Below, one piece after another: positions 1 to 8,714 of a stretch of DNA of 63,730 nucleotides. A program made the position numbers and the translations under genes. Under the pieces are notes generated by a model. That model saw nothing but the letters and a program-made list of their open reading frames with translations, was not told the origin of the DNA and did not search any database. Position 1 is the first letter of the stretch. Each line of letters opens with the position of its first letter. The stretch lies in the NCBI GenBank assembly GCA_965366365.1, contig CBDUEV010000010.1:1-63730 (forward strand), read 5' to 3'. This stretch comes from CBDUEV01 sp965366365 (lineage in GTDB: Bacteria > Actinomycetota > Acidimicrobiia > Spongiisociales > JAENVV01).

Positions 1-50
1 GGGCATTCAAGCAACGGGGCATTCAAGCAACGGGGCATCGAGGGCAACTG
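1..50. repeat. short tandem repeat, about 16 bp unit
   Basis: Two exact copies of the 16-base unit gggcattcaagcaacg lie at 1-16 and 17-32. A decayed third copy follows, keeping gggcat and a later gcaac, and then another gggcatcggg. The array is cut by the window edge, so its true length is unknown. No function can be inferred. Confidence 0.7.
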
Positions 51-132
51 GGCATCGGGAGCTCGCCCCTCCCGGCCGCGTGCCGCCGCCCGTCGCGCGA
101 GACTCGGAGGGTCTTTCCCAGGAAGGTGCACC

Positions 133-1509
133 GTGCCGTACAGAACCATCATCGAGCCGTTTCGGATCCATTCAGTCCAGGCCATCGACCTCCCCGACAG
201 GGAGACACGTCAGCAGGCGCTGGTACGGGCCGGGTACAACCTGTTTGGCCTGCATGCCGATGAGGTGATCATTGACCTGCTGACTGACTCGGGAACCGGA
301 GCCATGTCAGCCAAACAGTGGGCCGGAATGATGATGGGCGACGAGTCCTATGCAGGAAGCCGTTCCTTCTACCGGTTCCAGGACACGGTCCAGAGGATCA
401 CGGGTCTCGCCGAGATCATTCCCACGCATCAGGGGCGGGCCGCCGAGCGCATCCTCTTCTCGGTGGCCGTCAAAGCCGGAGACGTCGTGCCCAACAACAC
501 GCACTTCGATACGACCCGCGCCAACGTGGAGTACCAAGGCGCCGAAGCGCGGGATCTGGTCGTCGCGGCGGGCCGGGACCCGCAGTCCGAGCACCCGTTC
601 AAAGGCAACATGGACATCGAGGCTCTCGAGGCCACCATCGCCGAGGTCGGTCGGGACAGGGTTCCGCTGGTCATGGTGACGGTCACGAACAACTCGGGAG
701 GCGGCCAGCCGGTCTCGATGGCGAATCTCCGGGCCGTCCGCCAGGTGTGTGATTCCCACGGGATTCCCTTCTTCCTGGACGCGTGCCGATTCGCCGAGAA
801 CTCCTGGTTCATCAAGCTGCGCGAGGAAGGCTTCGAGGATCACACCCCGGAGGAGATAGCCCGCGAGATGTTCTCGATCGTGGATGGTTGCACCATGTCG
901 GCCAAGAAGGACGGCCTGGCCAACATCGGCGGATTCCTGGCCATGAACGACCCGGAGATGGCCCTGGCTGCGCGGAATCTGCTCATCCTCACCGAGGGGT
1001 TCCCCACCTACGGAGGCCTGGCGGGTTACGACCTGGAGGCAATCTCGCAAGGCTTGGAAGAAGTCCTGTCGGAGGAGTACCTGCGCTACAGAATCCGCTC
1101 GACCGCATACCTGGCCGAGAAGGTGTCCAAGGCCGGCGTTCCGATCGTCAAGCCGGCCGGAGGCCATGCCGTCTACCTGGACGCCAAGGCCCTCTTGCCG
1201 CACATCCCCCCGCACCAGTACCCCGCCCAGGCGCTGGCCGTCGAACTGTATCTCGACGGGGGAGTGCGAGGCGTGGAGATCGGTTCGGTGATGTTCGGGA
1301 AGGTGCAGGAAGACGGAACCGAGATCCCGGCGGCCATGGAGCTGGTTCGCCTGGCCGTGCCGCGGCGAACCTACACCCAGAGCCACATCGACTATGTCGG
1401 TGAGGTCATGATCGACGTGGCGGCCCGAGCAGAACAGCTGCGGGGCTACCGCATCACCGAACAGGCGCCTTGGCTGAGACACTTCACCGCCCGATTCGAA
1501 CCGCTCTGA
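133..1509 (+). CDS. tnaA: tryptophanase / beta-eliminating lyase (PLP-dependent)
   Basis: Predicted PLP enzyme of the tryptophanase/tyrosine phenol-lyase family, which splits L-tryptophan or L-tyrosine into indole or phenol, pyruvate and ammonia. Its 458 residues match the family length. The PLP-lysine signature MSAKKDG is at residues 255-261, with Lys258 as the likely Schiff-base residue. The preceding FFLDACR (about 213-219) holds the conserved Asp/Arg, and THQGR (98-102) and the N-terminal LLTDSGTGAMS are also family hallmarks. C-terminal wording (LLPHIP, PAQALA, EIGS) looks closer to TnaA than to tyrosine phenol-lyase, so I favour tryptophanase, but the substrate is not proven. The GTG start has a purine-rich Shine-Dalgarno (ggaagg) 6 bases upstream. 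It is monocistronic and convergent with the next gene. Confidence 0.88.
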   Translation: MPYRTIIEPFRIHSVQAIDLPDRETRQQALVRAGYNLFGLHADEVIIDLLTDSGTGAMSAKQWAGMMMGDESYAGSRSFYRFQDTVQRITGLAEIIPTHQGRAAERILFSVAVKAGDVVPNNTHFDTTRANVEYQGAEARDLVVAAGRDPQSEHPFKGNMDIEALEATIAEVGRDRVPLVMVTVTNNSGGGQPVSMANLRAVRQVCDSHGIPFFLDACRFAENSWFIKLREEGFEDHTPEEIAREMFSIVDGCTMSAKKDGLANIGGFLAMNDPEMALAARNLLILTEGFPTYGGLAGYDLEAISQGLEEVLSEEYLRYRIRSTAYLAEKVSKAGVPIVKPAGGHAVYLDAKALLPHIPPHQYPAQALAVELYLDGGVRGVEIGSVMFGKVQEDGTEIPAAMELVRLAVPRRTYTQSHIDYVGEVMIDVAARAEQLRGYRITEQAPWLRHFTARFEPL

Positions 1510-1517
1510 GCCTGCGG

Positions 1518-1538
1518 GCGACGGCCTCACCCCGTCGC
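1518..1538. terminator. hairpin between convergent genes
   Basis: A perfect 7-bp inverted repeat (GCGACGG / CCGTCGC) with a 7-base loop lies just past the stop of the lyase and before the stop of the opposing small gene. Its position suits a bidirectional terminator. There is no T-run, so intrinsic termination is only a suggestion. Confidence 0.4.
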
Positions 1539-1540
1539 GA

Positions 1541-1981
1541 TCAACGCCCGCCCAGTTCGACGATGGGAAGGAGCCGGGAATCCTCGAGTGCCGCCATCCG
1601 GTGTCCGACGCCTGCGAGATACCCGTCGTTGGTGGCCATGCCCATGAAGGCCTCCACGCTGGCATGCCGCACCAACATCACGAGATCCCAACGCTCCTCC
1701 GGCGGGCCGATGAGAGCGGGGCCTCCGGCGCCGATGAACCGAACCTCGCCTCCCGCTGCAGTGAGAAACGGCAAGGTGTGTTCGGCGTAGAGGTCATAGG
1801 CCGCCCGGCCCGTGATCGGCGAAGGAGGCGCCAGCGCCGGATATGCCGCGTAATCGGCCATTGCCCGATACCGCAGGAGGTTGAGCATCGTCACCGGACC
1901 GGTGATTCCGCGTTCGAGCAGAATCCGGCCGCTTTCGTTGGTTGGTTCGAGGAACATTCCCGGGAGTGTATTGCCCACCAT
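1541..1981 (-). CDS. DUF1330-like small protein
   Basis: A 146-residue soluble protein. It resembles the DUF1330/dimeric alpha-beta barrel families: an LLERGITGPVTMLNLLRY opening, a central GRAAYDLYAEHTLPFL segment and a RWDLVMLVRHASVEAFMGMA segment. That family includes small ferredoxin-fold proteins and mono-oxygenase relatives; no catalytic role is assigned here. The ATG at 1981 is chosen because homology-like sequence begins shortly after it. Another ATG at 2017 would add 12 residues, and neither has a strong ribosome-binding site. It is convergent with the upstream lyase and divergent from the DUF1801 gene. Confidence 0.65.
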   Translation of the reverse strand: MVGNTLPGMFLEPTNESGRILLERGITGPVTMLNLLRYRAMADYAAYPALAPPSPITGRAAYDLYAEHTLPFLTAAGGEVRFIGAGGPALIGPPEERWDLVMLVRHASVEAFMGMATNDGYLAGVGHRMAALEDSRLLPIVELGGR

Positions 1982-2162
1982 CCGGGTGTCGCCCGACACG
2001 CGGGTACGGCCCAGCATTCGGGCTGTGCTGTCGCGCTCCTTCGCCGCCAGGTGAACACCGGTGAGGGGCGCGAGTCGACGGCATGGTGGCGCGGCCTCGT
2101 TCTGCGGGTGTGCCAGACTGCACCACCACACGCAACGAGGCCACGAGACTCCCGGAGAAGAC

Positions 2163-2573
2163 ATGACGAAGAGCCAAGACGAGTCGCCGTCAAAGCTGAT
2201 AGACGCCAGGATCACCGACCTGGGTGACTGGCGAGGCGAGACTCTCTCACGGGTGCGCGCCCTCATCAAGAAGGCCGACTCGGAGGTGGTCGAGGAAGTG
2301 AAGTGGAGGAAGCCGTCGAACTCGAATCTCGGCGTCCCCGTGTGGTCCCACGACGGGATCATCTGTACCGGTGAGACCTACCGGGACAAGGTGAAACTCA
2401 CCTTCGCCAAGGGAGCATCTCTCGAGGATCCAGCAGGTCTCTTCAATTCGAGCCTCGAAGGCAACACAAGGCGCGCCATCGACATCCACGAGGGTGTGGA
2501 CATCGACGGAGAGGCGCTGATCGCCCTCGTCCGCGCCGCCGTCGCCCTGAACGAATCCTCCTCGCGCCGCTGA
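2163..2573 (+). CDS. DUF1801 (YdhG-like) protein
   Basis: A 136-residue protein with the DUF1801 pattern: an N-terminal helix, VVEEVKWRKPS at about 40-50 (the family's E-x-x-KW motif), then VPVWSHDGIICTGETY, and a C-terminal helix after IDIHEGVDIDGEAL. The family has an SpoIIAA/frataxin-like fold with no firmly established activity. The start is set by a good Shine-Dalgarno (ggagaag) 3 bases before the ATG. It looks monocistronic. A second DUF1801 member occurs at 37181-37540. Confidence 0.75.
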   Translation: MTKSQDESPSKLIDARITDLGDWRGETLSRVRALIKKADSEVVEEVKWRKPSNSNLGVPVWSHDGIICTGETYRDKVKLTFAKGASLEDPAGLFNSSLEGNTRRAIDIHEGVDIDGEALIALVRAAVALNESSSRR

Positions 2574-2667
2574 GCGCGGAACCTGATTGGGCTACGTCAG
2601 GGCCGAAACGGAAGCCGCGCCCGAGGCCAGGCCTCAGGAGCCCTGATCCCCGAGCAAGGCTGATCCG

Positions 2668-5283
2668 CTAGGGCTTGGAAACCGTCAGGAACTGGTCCAC
2701 CGGGACGCTCTCCATGGTCAGCCGGCCACCGTCTGGCCAGTGGACCGCAACGGTCACCTCCTTGGCGTCGCCGAGTCCGAAATGGAGACGCGGATCTTCC
2801 GACGCCAGGTAGCTGGAACCGACGAGAAGCGTGCGCCGCAGCACCGGTCCACCCGGTATTCCCACCTCGGCCCAGGCGCCCGGCACGGCGGGATCGAGGT
2901 CGAGCACCAACCACGAGCCGTCGCCGCCCTGGTTCTCCAAGAGTGTCACCGGTCCGCCGATGCTGTTGATGACCACGTCGAGGTCTCCGTCGTTGTCATA
3001 GTCGGCAGTGGCGCTGCCGCGCCCCATCAACGGCCCGACCTCTTTCAAGCCGATTCTCTCCGAGAGGTCTCTGAACTGCCCTGGTTCTCCCTGGGCCGTG
3101 CGGTTCTCGTAGATGCGGAGGGCTTCCGCATCGCCGACGAGGTCGGTGACCGGGACGTGGCCGTTGGCGATGAACAGGTCCAAGTCGGTATCCAGGTCCA
3201 CATCCAGCCAGCTCGTTCCCCACCCTGTCTGGCCGTTCCCGAGCCCGGCCAAGCCGATCCGGAACGTCGTGTACTCGAACTCAGGAGTCTCATCGGACGC
3301 ACCTAAATTCCGATAAAGGGCATTGAGCTCTCGGTCCCAGTTGGTGACCAGCAGGTCGGGGAGCCCGTCGGAGTCGTAGTCGCCGGTGGCTACCCCCATA
3401 CCCGATCCCGAATCCCCCACGCCGGCCGTCTCGGTGTGGTCGACGTATCGCACCCCGGCCGGACCGGGTTCGGCGAGGAACAGCCGATTCGGGTTGCCGT
3501 CGTTGGTGACGTAGAGATCGAGATCGCCGTCAACATCCAGATCCGCGAACACGGCGCCGAGCCCCCGTTCTTCTCCGCCCAGCCCCACCTCTGAGGTCAC
3601 CTCCCGGTAGTGAGGAACACCCTCTTCGTCGATCCCCTCGGCAAGGTAGAGGTGGTCGGCCAGTCCATAGAAGTCCTGAGGGAAGTGGCCGGTCGGCTTG
3701 GGGATGGTCACCGAGAGGTCGATGTAGGAGACGACGAAGAGATCCAGCATCCCGTCGCCATTGGCGTCGCCGGCCGCCGCGGCGCTGTTCCATTCGGGGG
3801 CGGCGACGCCGGCTCGCACCGCCACCTCTTCGAACCCGGTGCCGTCGCGGTTGATCAGCATGGCGTTCGGACCGTCGGCCGTCACGTAGAGGTCGGTCCA
3901 CCCGTCGGCGTTGAAGTCGGCCGCCACGCATCCGTTCCCGCGCAGGGCGAGCTCGGCGCCTACCGACACCGAGGTGAACCGGCCGGATTCGTTTCGGTAC
4001 AACCGGGAGGTGGGGAGCCCGGTGTCGGTCATCCACCCGCCCACCTCGTCGAGGCTGTACGAGTTGACGAGGAACAGGTCGAGAAAGCCGTCTGCATCGA
4101 AATCGATCCAGCACACCCCGCCCCCCATGGCGGCCACCGGATCATTCGTGACGGAATCTCGAAAGGACCCGTGGGTGAAGTCGAGTCCCACCTCGGCGGC
4201 AACGTCCACAAACCGTCTGGTCTCGGCGCTCTCCGGTGTCGAGGTCGGTGTCGGCGCGCTTCGTCCGTCCGGAGGCGTCACCCGCAGGATTTCTCCGCCG
4301 AACACGGAGGATACGTACAGGCTTCCGTCCGAGGCCGGGAGGACGGCGCCCGGGTAGTCGAGGCCCGAGAGAACCGTTTCGAGAGAGCCATCGACCAGAC
4401 GACTCAGGCGACCCGTGCCGGCTCGGTAGCCCTCACCGGTGAAACACGACGCCCCTTCCTCGAACTCGGCGAACTCCAGGACCCATACCGTCCCGTCGGG
4501 ACCCTGTGCCACGTCGATGGGCATGTTGAGGCCAACGATGACCGGGCGTTGGTTGCGTTCGCCGTCGATGGCCACAAGCTGACCCGCACCGGCCGGGTAG
4601 GGACAACCGCCGGTCAGGGTGACGTAGTACTCATCGCCCACCCGCTCGATGCCGGTGGGTACCGCGTCGATCTTCAGGGTCGCCGAGTTGGGGTCGGAGA
4701 GTTCGCCGAACCGATGGATGAACCGTGTCCGGCCGTCGTCGGTTTCGGTGGCCACTCCGTTCTCGCTGGAATCCGCCACGACGGGCCGGCCGTCCGGATC
4801 GAAGGTGACGTCGAACGGATTCGTCAGGCGCACCTCGTTGAGGGCTCCCATGGCGACGTCCAGGTCGTCGAGCCCGAGGGGCTCCTCGCCGGCCGTCAGC
4901 GTGGCCTCGGGGATTGTCCACAGGTGTCCAGCGCCGAAGTTGCCGATGTAGACGGTGCCGTCCCGTACGCCCACCAGGGCCGCTCCCGAGAGGTCGCCCG
5001 AATCGCGTCCACTGGGGAAGCCGTCCACGACTCTGCGAACGTGCCCATCGGACGTGATGAGGCTGATGCCGCCTGAGAAGTCGTCTTCGCCGGTGCCGTC
5101 TTCGGCGACGAAGATGTTTCCACCTGCTCCCTCGGCGAGACCGATGGGGGCCAAGAGACCTTCTGCCACCACCTCCACGGCGAATCTGTTGGCCGTTTCG
5201 ACGGAGGGCGTGCTGCAGGCGGCCATCCCCAGCGCCAAGCCCAGGATCGCGACGAGCCCGACGCGTGCCGTGGCGCGTCTCAT
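2668..5283 (-). CDS. lipoprotein: ScyD-type propeller fused to CRTAC1/FG-GAP + ASPIC
   Basis: A secreted, lipid-anchored protein of 871 residues. The start at 5283 opens with a signal peptide ending in a lipobox (about residues 8-23, GMAAC). Residues about 30-350 read like a ScyD/ScyE or NHL-type beta-propeller (GLLAPIGLAEG, NPFDVTFDPDGRPVVAD, VTLTGGCPYPAG). From about 365 a CRTAC1-like domain begins (FVDVAAEVGLDFTH) with repeated FG-GAP/VCBS calcium loops such as DFDADGFLDLFLVN, DANGDGMLDLF, DLDVDGDLDLYVTNDG and DYDNDGDLDVV. A C-terminal ASPIC/UnbV segment ends in HWPDGGRL. The ATG overlaps the stop of the phosphodiesterase gene by 4 bases (ATGA), so the two are probably translationally coupled. 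Such domains usually bind ligands or glycans outside the cell; the specific role is unknown. Confidence 0.8.
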   Translation of the reverse strand: MRRATARVGLVAILGLALGMAACSTPSVETANRFAVEVVAEGLLAPIGLAEGAGGNIFVAEDGTGEDDFSGGISLITSDGHVRRVVDGFPSGRDSGDLSGAALVGVRDGTVYIGNFGAGHLWTIPEATLTAGEEPLGLDDLDVAMGALNEVRLTNPFDVTFDPDGRPVVADSSENGVATETDDGRTRFIHRFGELSDPNSATLKIDAVPTGIERVGDEYYVTLTGGCPYPAGAGQLVAIDGERNQRPVIVGLNMPIDVAQGPDGTVWVLEFAEFEEGASCFTGEGYRAGTGRLSRLVDGSLETVLSGLDYPGAVLPASDGSLYVSSVFGGEILRVTPPDGRSAPTPTSTPESAETRRFVDVAAEVGLDFTHGSFRDSVTNDPVAAMGGGVCWIDFDADGFLDLFLVNSYSLDEVGGWMTDTGLPTSRLYRNESGRFTSVSVGAELALRGNGCVAADFNADGWTDLYVTADGPNAMLINRDGTGFEEVAVRAGVAAPEWNSAAAAGDANGDGMLDLFVVSYIDLSVTIPKPTGHFPQDFYGLADHLYLAEGIDEEGVPHYREVTSEVGLGGEERGLGAVFADLDVDGDLDLYVTNDGNPNRLFLAEPGPAGVRYVDHTETAGVGDSGSGMGVATGDYDSDGLPDLLVTNWDRELNALYRNLGASDETPEFEYTTFRIGLAGLGNGQTGWGTSWLDVDLDTDLDLFIANGHVPVTDLVGDAEALRIYENRTAQGEPGQFRDLSERIGLKEVGPLMGRGSATADYDNDGDLDVVINSIGGPVTLLENQGGDGSWLVLDLDPAVPGAWAEVGIPGGPVLRRTLLVGSSYLASEDPRLHFGLGDAKEVTVAVHWPDGGRLTMESVPVDQFLTVSKP

Positions 5284-6281
5284 GGGACCCGGTCCGGTCG
5301 GTCGGTGATCAGGCCGTCCACGCCCAGGTCGATGGCCTGCTGCATGTCGGCGGGATCGTTGATCGTCCACGGAATCACCAGCAAGCCGCCGGCGTGCGCT
5401 GCCTGCACCGCATCTGCCGTGAGCGTGTCGAAGCTGGGAGACCAGATGTCCGCACCCCAGTCGGCGAAGACCCCGGGATCGGGAATCCTGTCACGCGTCA
5501 GAGCCGCCAGTCGGAGGCTCGGATCCTCGGCGCCAACCGCCTTCAGCGAGCGGTGGTCGAAGCTCTGGACGGTCACCCGGTCGCCCCGGTCTGCCTGTTC
5601 GATCGCTGCCAAGGTCGCCAGTTCGAAAGGGCCGGCGACGGTGCCGTCGAACCCGTCGCCGATGGTCTCGGGGGTGTTGGGGGCGCGTTTGGTCTCGATG
5701 TTGAATCCCACCCGCTCGGCGTTGGCGCGCTGTGCGGGTGTCTTCTCCTCGCTGGCGGCGTATGCGTCAACGAAGGCGAACAGCTCGGCCAGCGTGACGA
5801 TGCCGTAGTCGGCGCCCGCCAGCACCCCGGGATCAGCCCGCTGGTCGGGGTAGCGGCCGATGTGAGGATTGCGGTCGCACTGGAGAGCTCGCAGCTGGTC
5901 GGCGGTGAGGGAACGGACCGACAGTTCGGTTGCAGCTGCCGTGTCGGGATCGGGCAAGCCGGCCGGTGTGCTGTCGCCCAGGCCGCATTTGGCGGGATCG
6001 ATGAGCGGATCGTGCCACACCACCACCTGATCATCGGCGCTGAAGTGGAGGTCCAGCTCCAGAGTCGAGACCTCCAGGTCGAGGGCGACCTCGAAGGCTG
6101 GGAGCGTGTTTTCCGGTCGTAGGCCTCGCGCCCCGCGATGCCCCTGGATGTCCAGCGCCGGTCCTTCGGTGGCCGATTCGGGACTGGGCAGCGAAACAGG
6201 GGTTTCGGCTTCGGAGACCGTGGTCGACCCACACGACGCCACGAGCATCAATGAGACGGCCCCAGCGGCAAGGGGCCCCAC
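5280..6281 (-). CDS. glpQ: glycerophosphodiester phosphodiesterase, lipoprotein
   Basis: Predicted to hydrolyse glycerophosphodiesters to glycerol-3-phosphate and an alcohol outside the membrane. It shows the family motifs: GHRGARGLRPENTLPAF (the HRG...PENT active-site motif), ELDLHFSADDQVVVWHDP (metal-binding E-x-D and the HD catalytic pair) and a C-terminal GLLVIPWTIND. A hydrophobic leader ends in the lipobox LMLVASC. GTG 6281 is preferred as start: an upstream ATG at 6401 would overlap the binding-protein gene by 62 bases and place a strong hairpin inside the coding region. GTG 6281 itself lacks a clear ribosome-binding site. The position behind a UgpB-like gene suggests a periplasmic hydrolysis plus import route. 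Confidence 0.85.
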   Translation of the reverse strand: MGPLAAGAVSLMLVASCGSTTVSEAETPVSLPSPESATEGPALDIQGHRGARGLRPENTLPAFEVALDLEVSTLELDLHFSADDQVVVWHDPLIDPAKCGLGDSTPAGLPDPDTAAATELSVRSLTADQLRALQCDRNPHIGRYPDQRADPGVLAGADYGIVTLAELFAFVDAYAASEEKTPAQRANAERVGFNIETKRAPNTPETIGDGFDGTVAGPFELATLAAIEQADRGDRVTVQSFDHRSLKAVGAEDPSLRLAALTRDRIPDPGVFADWGADIWSPSFDTLTADAVQAAHAGGLLVIPWTINDPADMQQAIDLGVDGLITDRPDRVP

Positions 6282-6287
6282 GCGGCG

Positions 6288-6320
6288 AGGCCGGCCAACG
6301 GTGTTCCCGTTGACCGGCCT
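6288..6320 (-). terminator. 14-bp stem-loop after ugpB
   Basis: The inverted repeat aggccggccaacgg / ccgttgaccggcct forms a 14-bp stem with one G-U pair and a 5-base loop. It sits 19 bases past the binding-protein stop and just before the likely phosphodiesterase start. There is no T-run. It may attenuate transcription or stabilise the upstream message, which would allow more binding protein than distal products. Confidence 0.55.
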
Positions 6321-6339
6321 CGATTCGCGTGCGTGTGGA

Positions 6340-7773
6340 CTACCCGCCAAAGAAGGCGTTGTAGTCGGCGAGTGCCTGATTGGCTTTTTCAGCTGCTGCA
6401 TCGAGCGCCTCTTGTGGCGTCATGCCCTCGTCGAGAACCGACGAGTATGCCTCGACGATGATACGACGCACCTCGGGGAATGGTCCGGCGCGTCCGCCCA
6501 GCACCGCGTAGTTGACGGTACCGTCGGCGTTCTCCGTGTTGGTGGTCGCCAGCTGGCGAATGGCCGTCACGAAGTTCGGGTTCTCGTCCCAGAACGTGGC
6601 CAGTTCGGCAGGGGGCGAGTCCTGCAGGCTGGCGAGGACCGGGAAGTACCCGGTGCCTGTGTGCCAGGTGACCTGCTGGTCGGCCTCGGTCATGAACTTC
6701 ATGAAGTCCCAGGCAGCGGCGTCCTTGGCGTCGTCTTCGGAGTCGATGAGCCACAAGGCGGCTCCACCGATCACCACTCCGTTGCGCTCAGACGAGTCGC
6801 TGTGAGGGATGAATGCGGTCTTGACCTCGAAGTCGGCGTTTTCCTGCATGCCCCGGGCGCCCGACGTGGAGTCGAAGATCATGGCGGCTTGCCCGGCGAA
6901 GAACACCGAGTCGGTGTCCGACCAGGTGTTACCCAGGTTGGGAGCGTGGCCGTCGGCGATCAGGCCGGTCAGGAAGTCGAAGACCTCGACGCCCTGGCCA
7001 TTGTTGAACTCGACCTCGGTGGCGCGGCCGGTCCGACCGTTGTTCTCGTTGAAGTAGAGCCCACCGGAGTTGGCGAGGATTTGTTCGAAGTACCAACCGA
7101 CGGTACCGAAGGTCACGCAGTATTCGGTTCCGGCAGCCTCGAGGGCATCACAGGCGGCCTGGAAGTCCGAGAAGTTCCAGTCGTCGGCGGGAGCGTCCAC
7201 GCCGGCCTCCGCAAAGATGTCGGCGTTGTAGTAGACGATCGGCGTCGAGCTGTTGAAGGCCAAGGCCACCATGCCCGTCTCGTCGGAGTAGTAGTCGCGC
7301 GGTGCGGCGAGATAGCTCTCTGCATCACCCTCCGCCATCAGCGTGTGAGCCGGGACCAGGCGTCCAGTATCGAACATGGTCTGCGCGGCCAGGTCGAAGT
7401 TCTGCACGATGTTGGGTGCGGTGTCCTGCTCGAAGGCTGCCAGCAGAGCGTTGTAGGTGTCGTCGTAGCTGCCCTGGAAGGTCGCATTCACCACGACTCC
7501 GTCCTGGGAAGCGTTGTAGCGCGCGACGAGTTCGTCGACGACGGCACCGAGGTCGTCTGCCATGGCATGCCAGAACTCGACTTCGACGGCGTCGCCGTCA
7601 ACCATCGCTTCGGTCGTGTCAGTTGAGTCGGGAGCTTCGGTGGTGTCTGTACCGGCCGTGGTCTCGGTCGTTCCTGCTTCGGTCGTCTCGCTGGTGGTGT
7701 CGTCGCTGCCGCACGCGGCGGTGACCAACGCGAAGACCGCCAGTACGGCGAGCAGTTTCATTATTCGTTGCAC
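6340..7773 (-). CDS. ugpB: ABC substrate-binding lipoprotein, UgpB-like (glycerol-3-phosphate)
   Basis: A 477-residue family-1 extracellular solute-binding protein. It opens with a signal peptide and lipobox (LVTAAC, about residue 20), followed by a Thr/Glu-rich linker, as in actinobacterial lipoproteins. The body matches UgpB wording: FWHAM, FNSSTPIVYYN, VIGGAALW, WHTGTGYFPV and a closing GPFPEVRRIIVEAY. This supports sn-glycerol-3-phosphate or a glycerophosphodiester as ligand, as does the phosphodiesterase gene next door. The start is GTG 7773 because a perfect AGGAGG lies 4 bases upstream; an ATG 12 bases further in is too far from it. Third gene of the operon. Confidence 0.87.
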   Translation of the reverse strand: MQRIMKLLAVLAVFALVTAACGSDDTTSETTEAGTTETTAGTDTTEAPDSTDTTEAMVDGDAVEVEFWHAMADDLGAVVDELVARYNASQDGVVVNATFQGSYDDTYNALLAAFEQDTAPNIVQNFDLAAQTMFDTGRLVPAHTLMAEGDAESYLAAPRDYYSDETGMVALAFNSSTPIVYYNADIFAEAGVDAPADDWNFSDFQAACDALEAAGTEYCVTFGTVGWYFEQILANSGGLYFNENNGRTGRATEVEFNNGQGVEVFDFLTGLIADGHAPNLGNTWSDTDSVFFAGQAAMIFDSTSGARGMQENADFEVKTAFIPHSDSSERNGVVIGGAALWLIDSEDDAKDAAAWDFMKFMTEADQQVTWHTGTGYFPVLASLQDSPPAELATFWDENPNFVTAIRQLATTNTENADGTVNYAVLGGRAGPFPEVRRIIVEAYSSVLDEGMTPQEALDAAAEKANQALADYNAFFGG

Positions 7774-7814
7774 ATTTCCTCCTGGTGTTGCTTTGCTTGC
7801 GCGGTGAGAATCTC

Positions 7815-8714
7815 TTACCCCTTGAGGCCGCTCATGGCGATGCCCTTGACGAGCTGTCGCTGAGCGACGATGAACACGATGAGAGTCGGAACCATGACGA
7901 TAACCGCTCCAGCCATGATTGCCCCCCAGTCCGTGGCTCGTTCTTGATTGACGAGGAAGAACCGAATTCCGATCTGGGCAGTCCGCATCGTCTCTTCGTT
8001 GGTGATCACGAGCGGCCAGAGGTATTGGTTCCACGCACCGAGGAAGGCAAAGATCGTGAAGGCCGAGATGGCGCCTTTCGACAGGGGGATCACCACGCGA
8101 AGGAGATAGAAGAAGTCCGTGGCGCCGTCGATCTTGGCTGCCTCATAGAGTTCGCGCGGCAGACTGAGGAAGAACTGTCGCATCATAAAGACGCCGAAGG
8201 CGCTGGCCAGGAAGGGGATCGTCAGGCCCCGGAACGAGTTCGCCCACCCCAGGTCCGAGATGAGGAGGAAGTTGGGAATGAACGTCAGCTCGAAGGGGAC
8301 GATCAGGCTGCCGATCACCAGAGCGAACAAGGCGGTCTTGCCACGGAAATCGAACATGGCGAAGGCGTATCCGGCCAGAACGCTGAAGATCACCTGGGCG
8401 ACGGTGATGATCCCGGTCTGGACGAAGCTGTTGAACATGTACCGGCCGAACGGCGAAGCATTCCAGGCCGTCCCATAATTCTCGAGCGTCCACGTATCGG
8501 GAAGAACCTGGGGAATCGGGCGGGTGACCAGCTCTTTGAGCGGCGTGAAACTGATGAAGAAGGCGATGACGATCGGCGTGGAAATGGCGATGCCGATCGC
8601 CAGCAGCGCGATGTGAATCGGCAGCTCGCCGAGACCCCGCTTGGGTGGGTGTACGCCTGCCACCGCAGAGGTGGCCTCTGCCGGGCGAGCTGCGGCTTCA
8701 GATGCAGAGGTCAT
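7815..8714 (-). CDS. ugpE: ABC sugar/G3P permease, UgpE-like
   Basis: Inner-membrane permease of the MalG/UgpE type, 299 residues, with about six membrane segments. The binding-protein-dependent transport signature EAAKIDGATDFFYLLRVVIP (about 180-200, the EAA loop that contacts the ATPase) is clear. The N-terminal 35 residues are a flexible Ala/Pro tail before the first helix. The ATG overlaps the ugpA stop (ATGA). A tight operon with ugpA and ugpB supports a two-permease importer. No ATPase gene (UgpC/MsiK type) lies nearby, so a shared ATPase encoded elsewhere is inferred. Confidence 0.88.
   Translation of the reverse strand: MTSASEAAARPAEATSAVAGVHPPKRGLGELPIHIALLAIGIAISTPIVIAFFISFTPLKELVTRPIPQVLPDTWTLENYGTAWNASPFGRYMFNSFVQTGIITVAQVIFSVLAGYAFAMFDFRGKTALFALVIGSLIVPFELTFIPNFLLISDLGWANSFRGLTIPFLASAFGVFMMRQFFLSLPRELYEAAKIDGATDFFYLLRVVIPLSKGAISAFTIFAFLGAWNQYLWPLVITNEETMRTAQIGIRFFLVNQERATDWGAIMAGAVIVMVPTLIVFIVAQRQLVKGIAMSGLKG

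Noticed and set aside
1..50. CRISPR array
   Set aside because: Units abut without spacers and are only 16 bases long.
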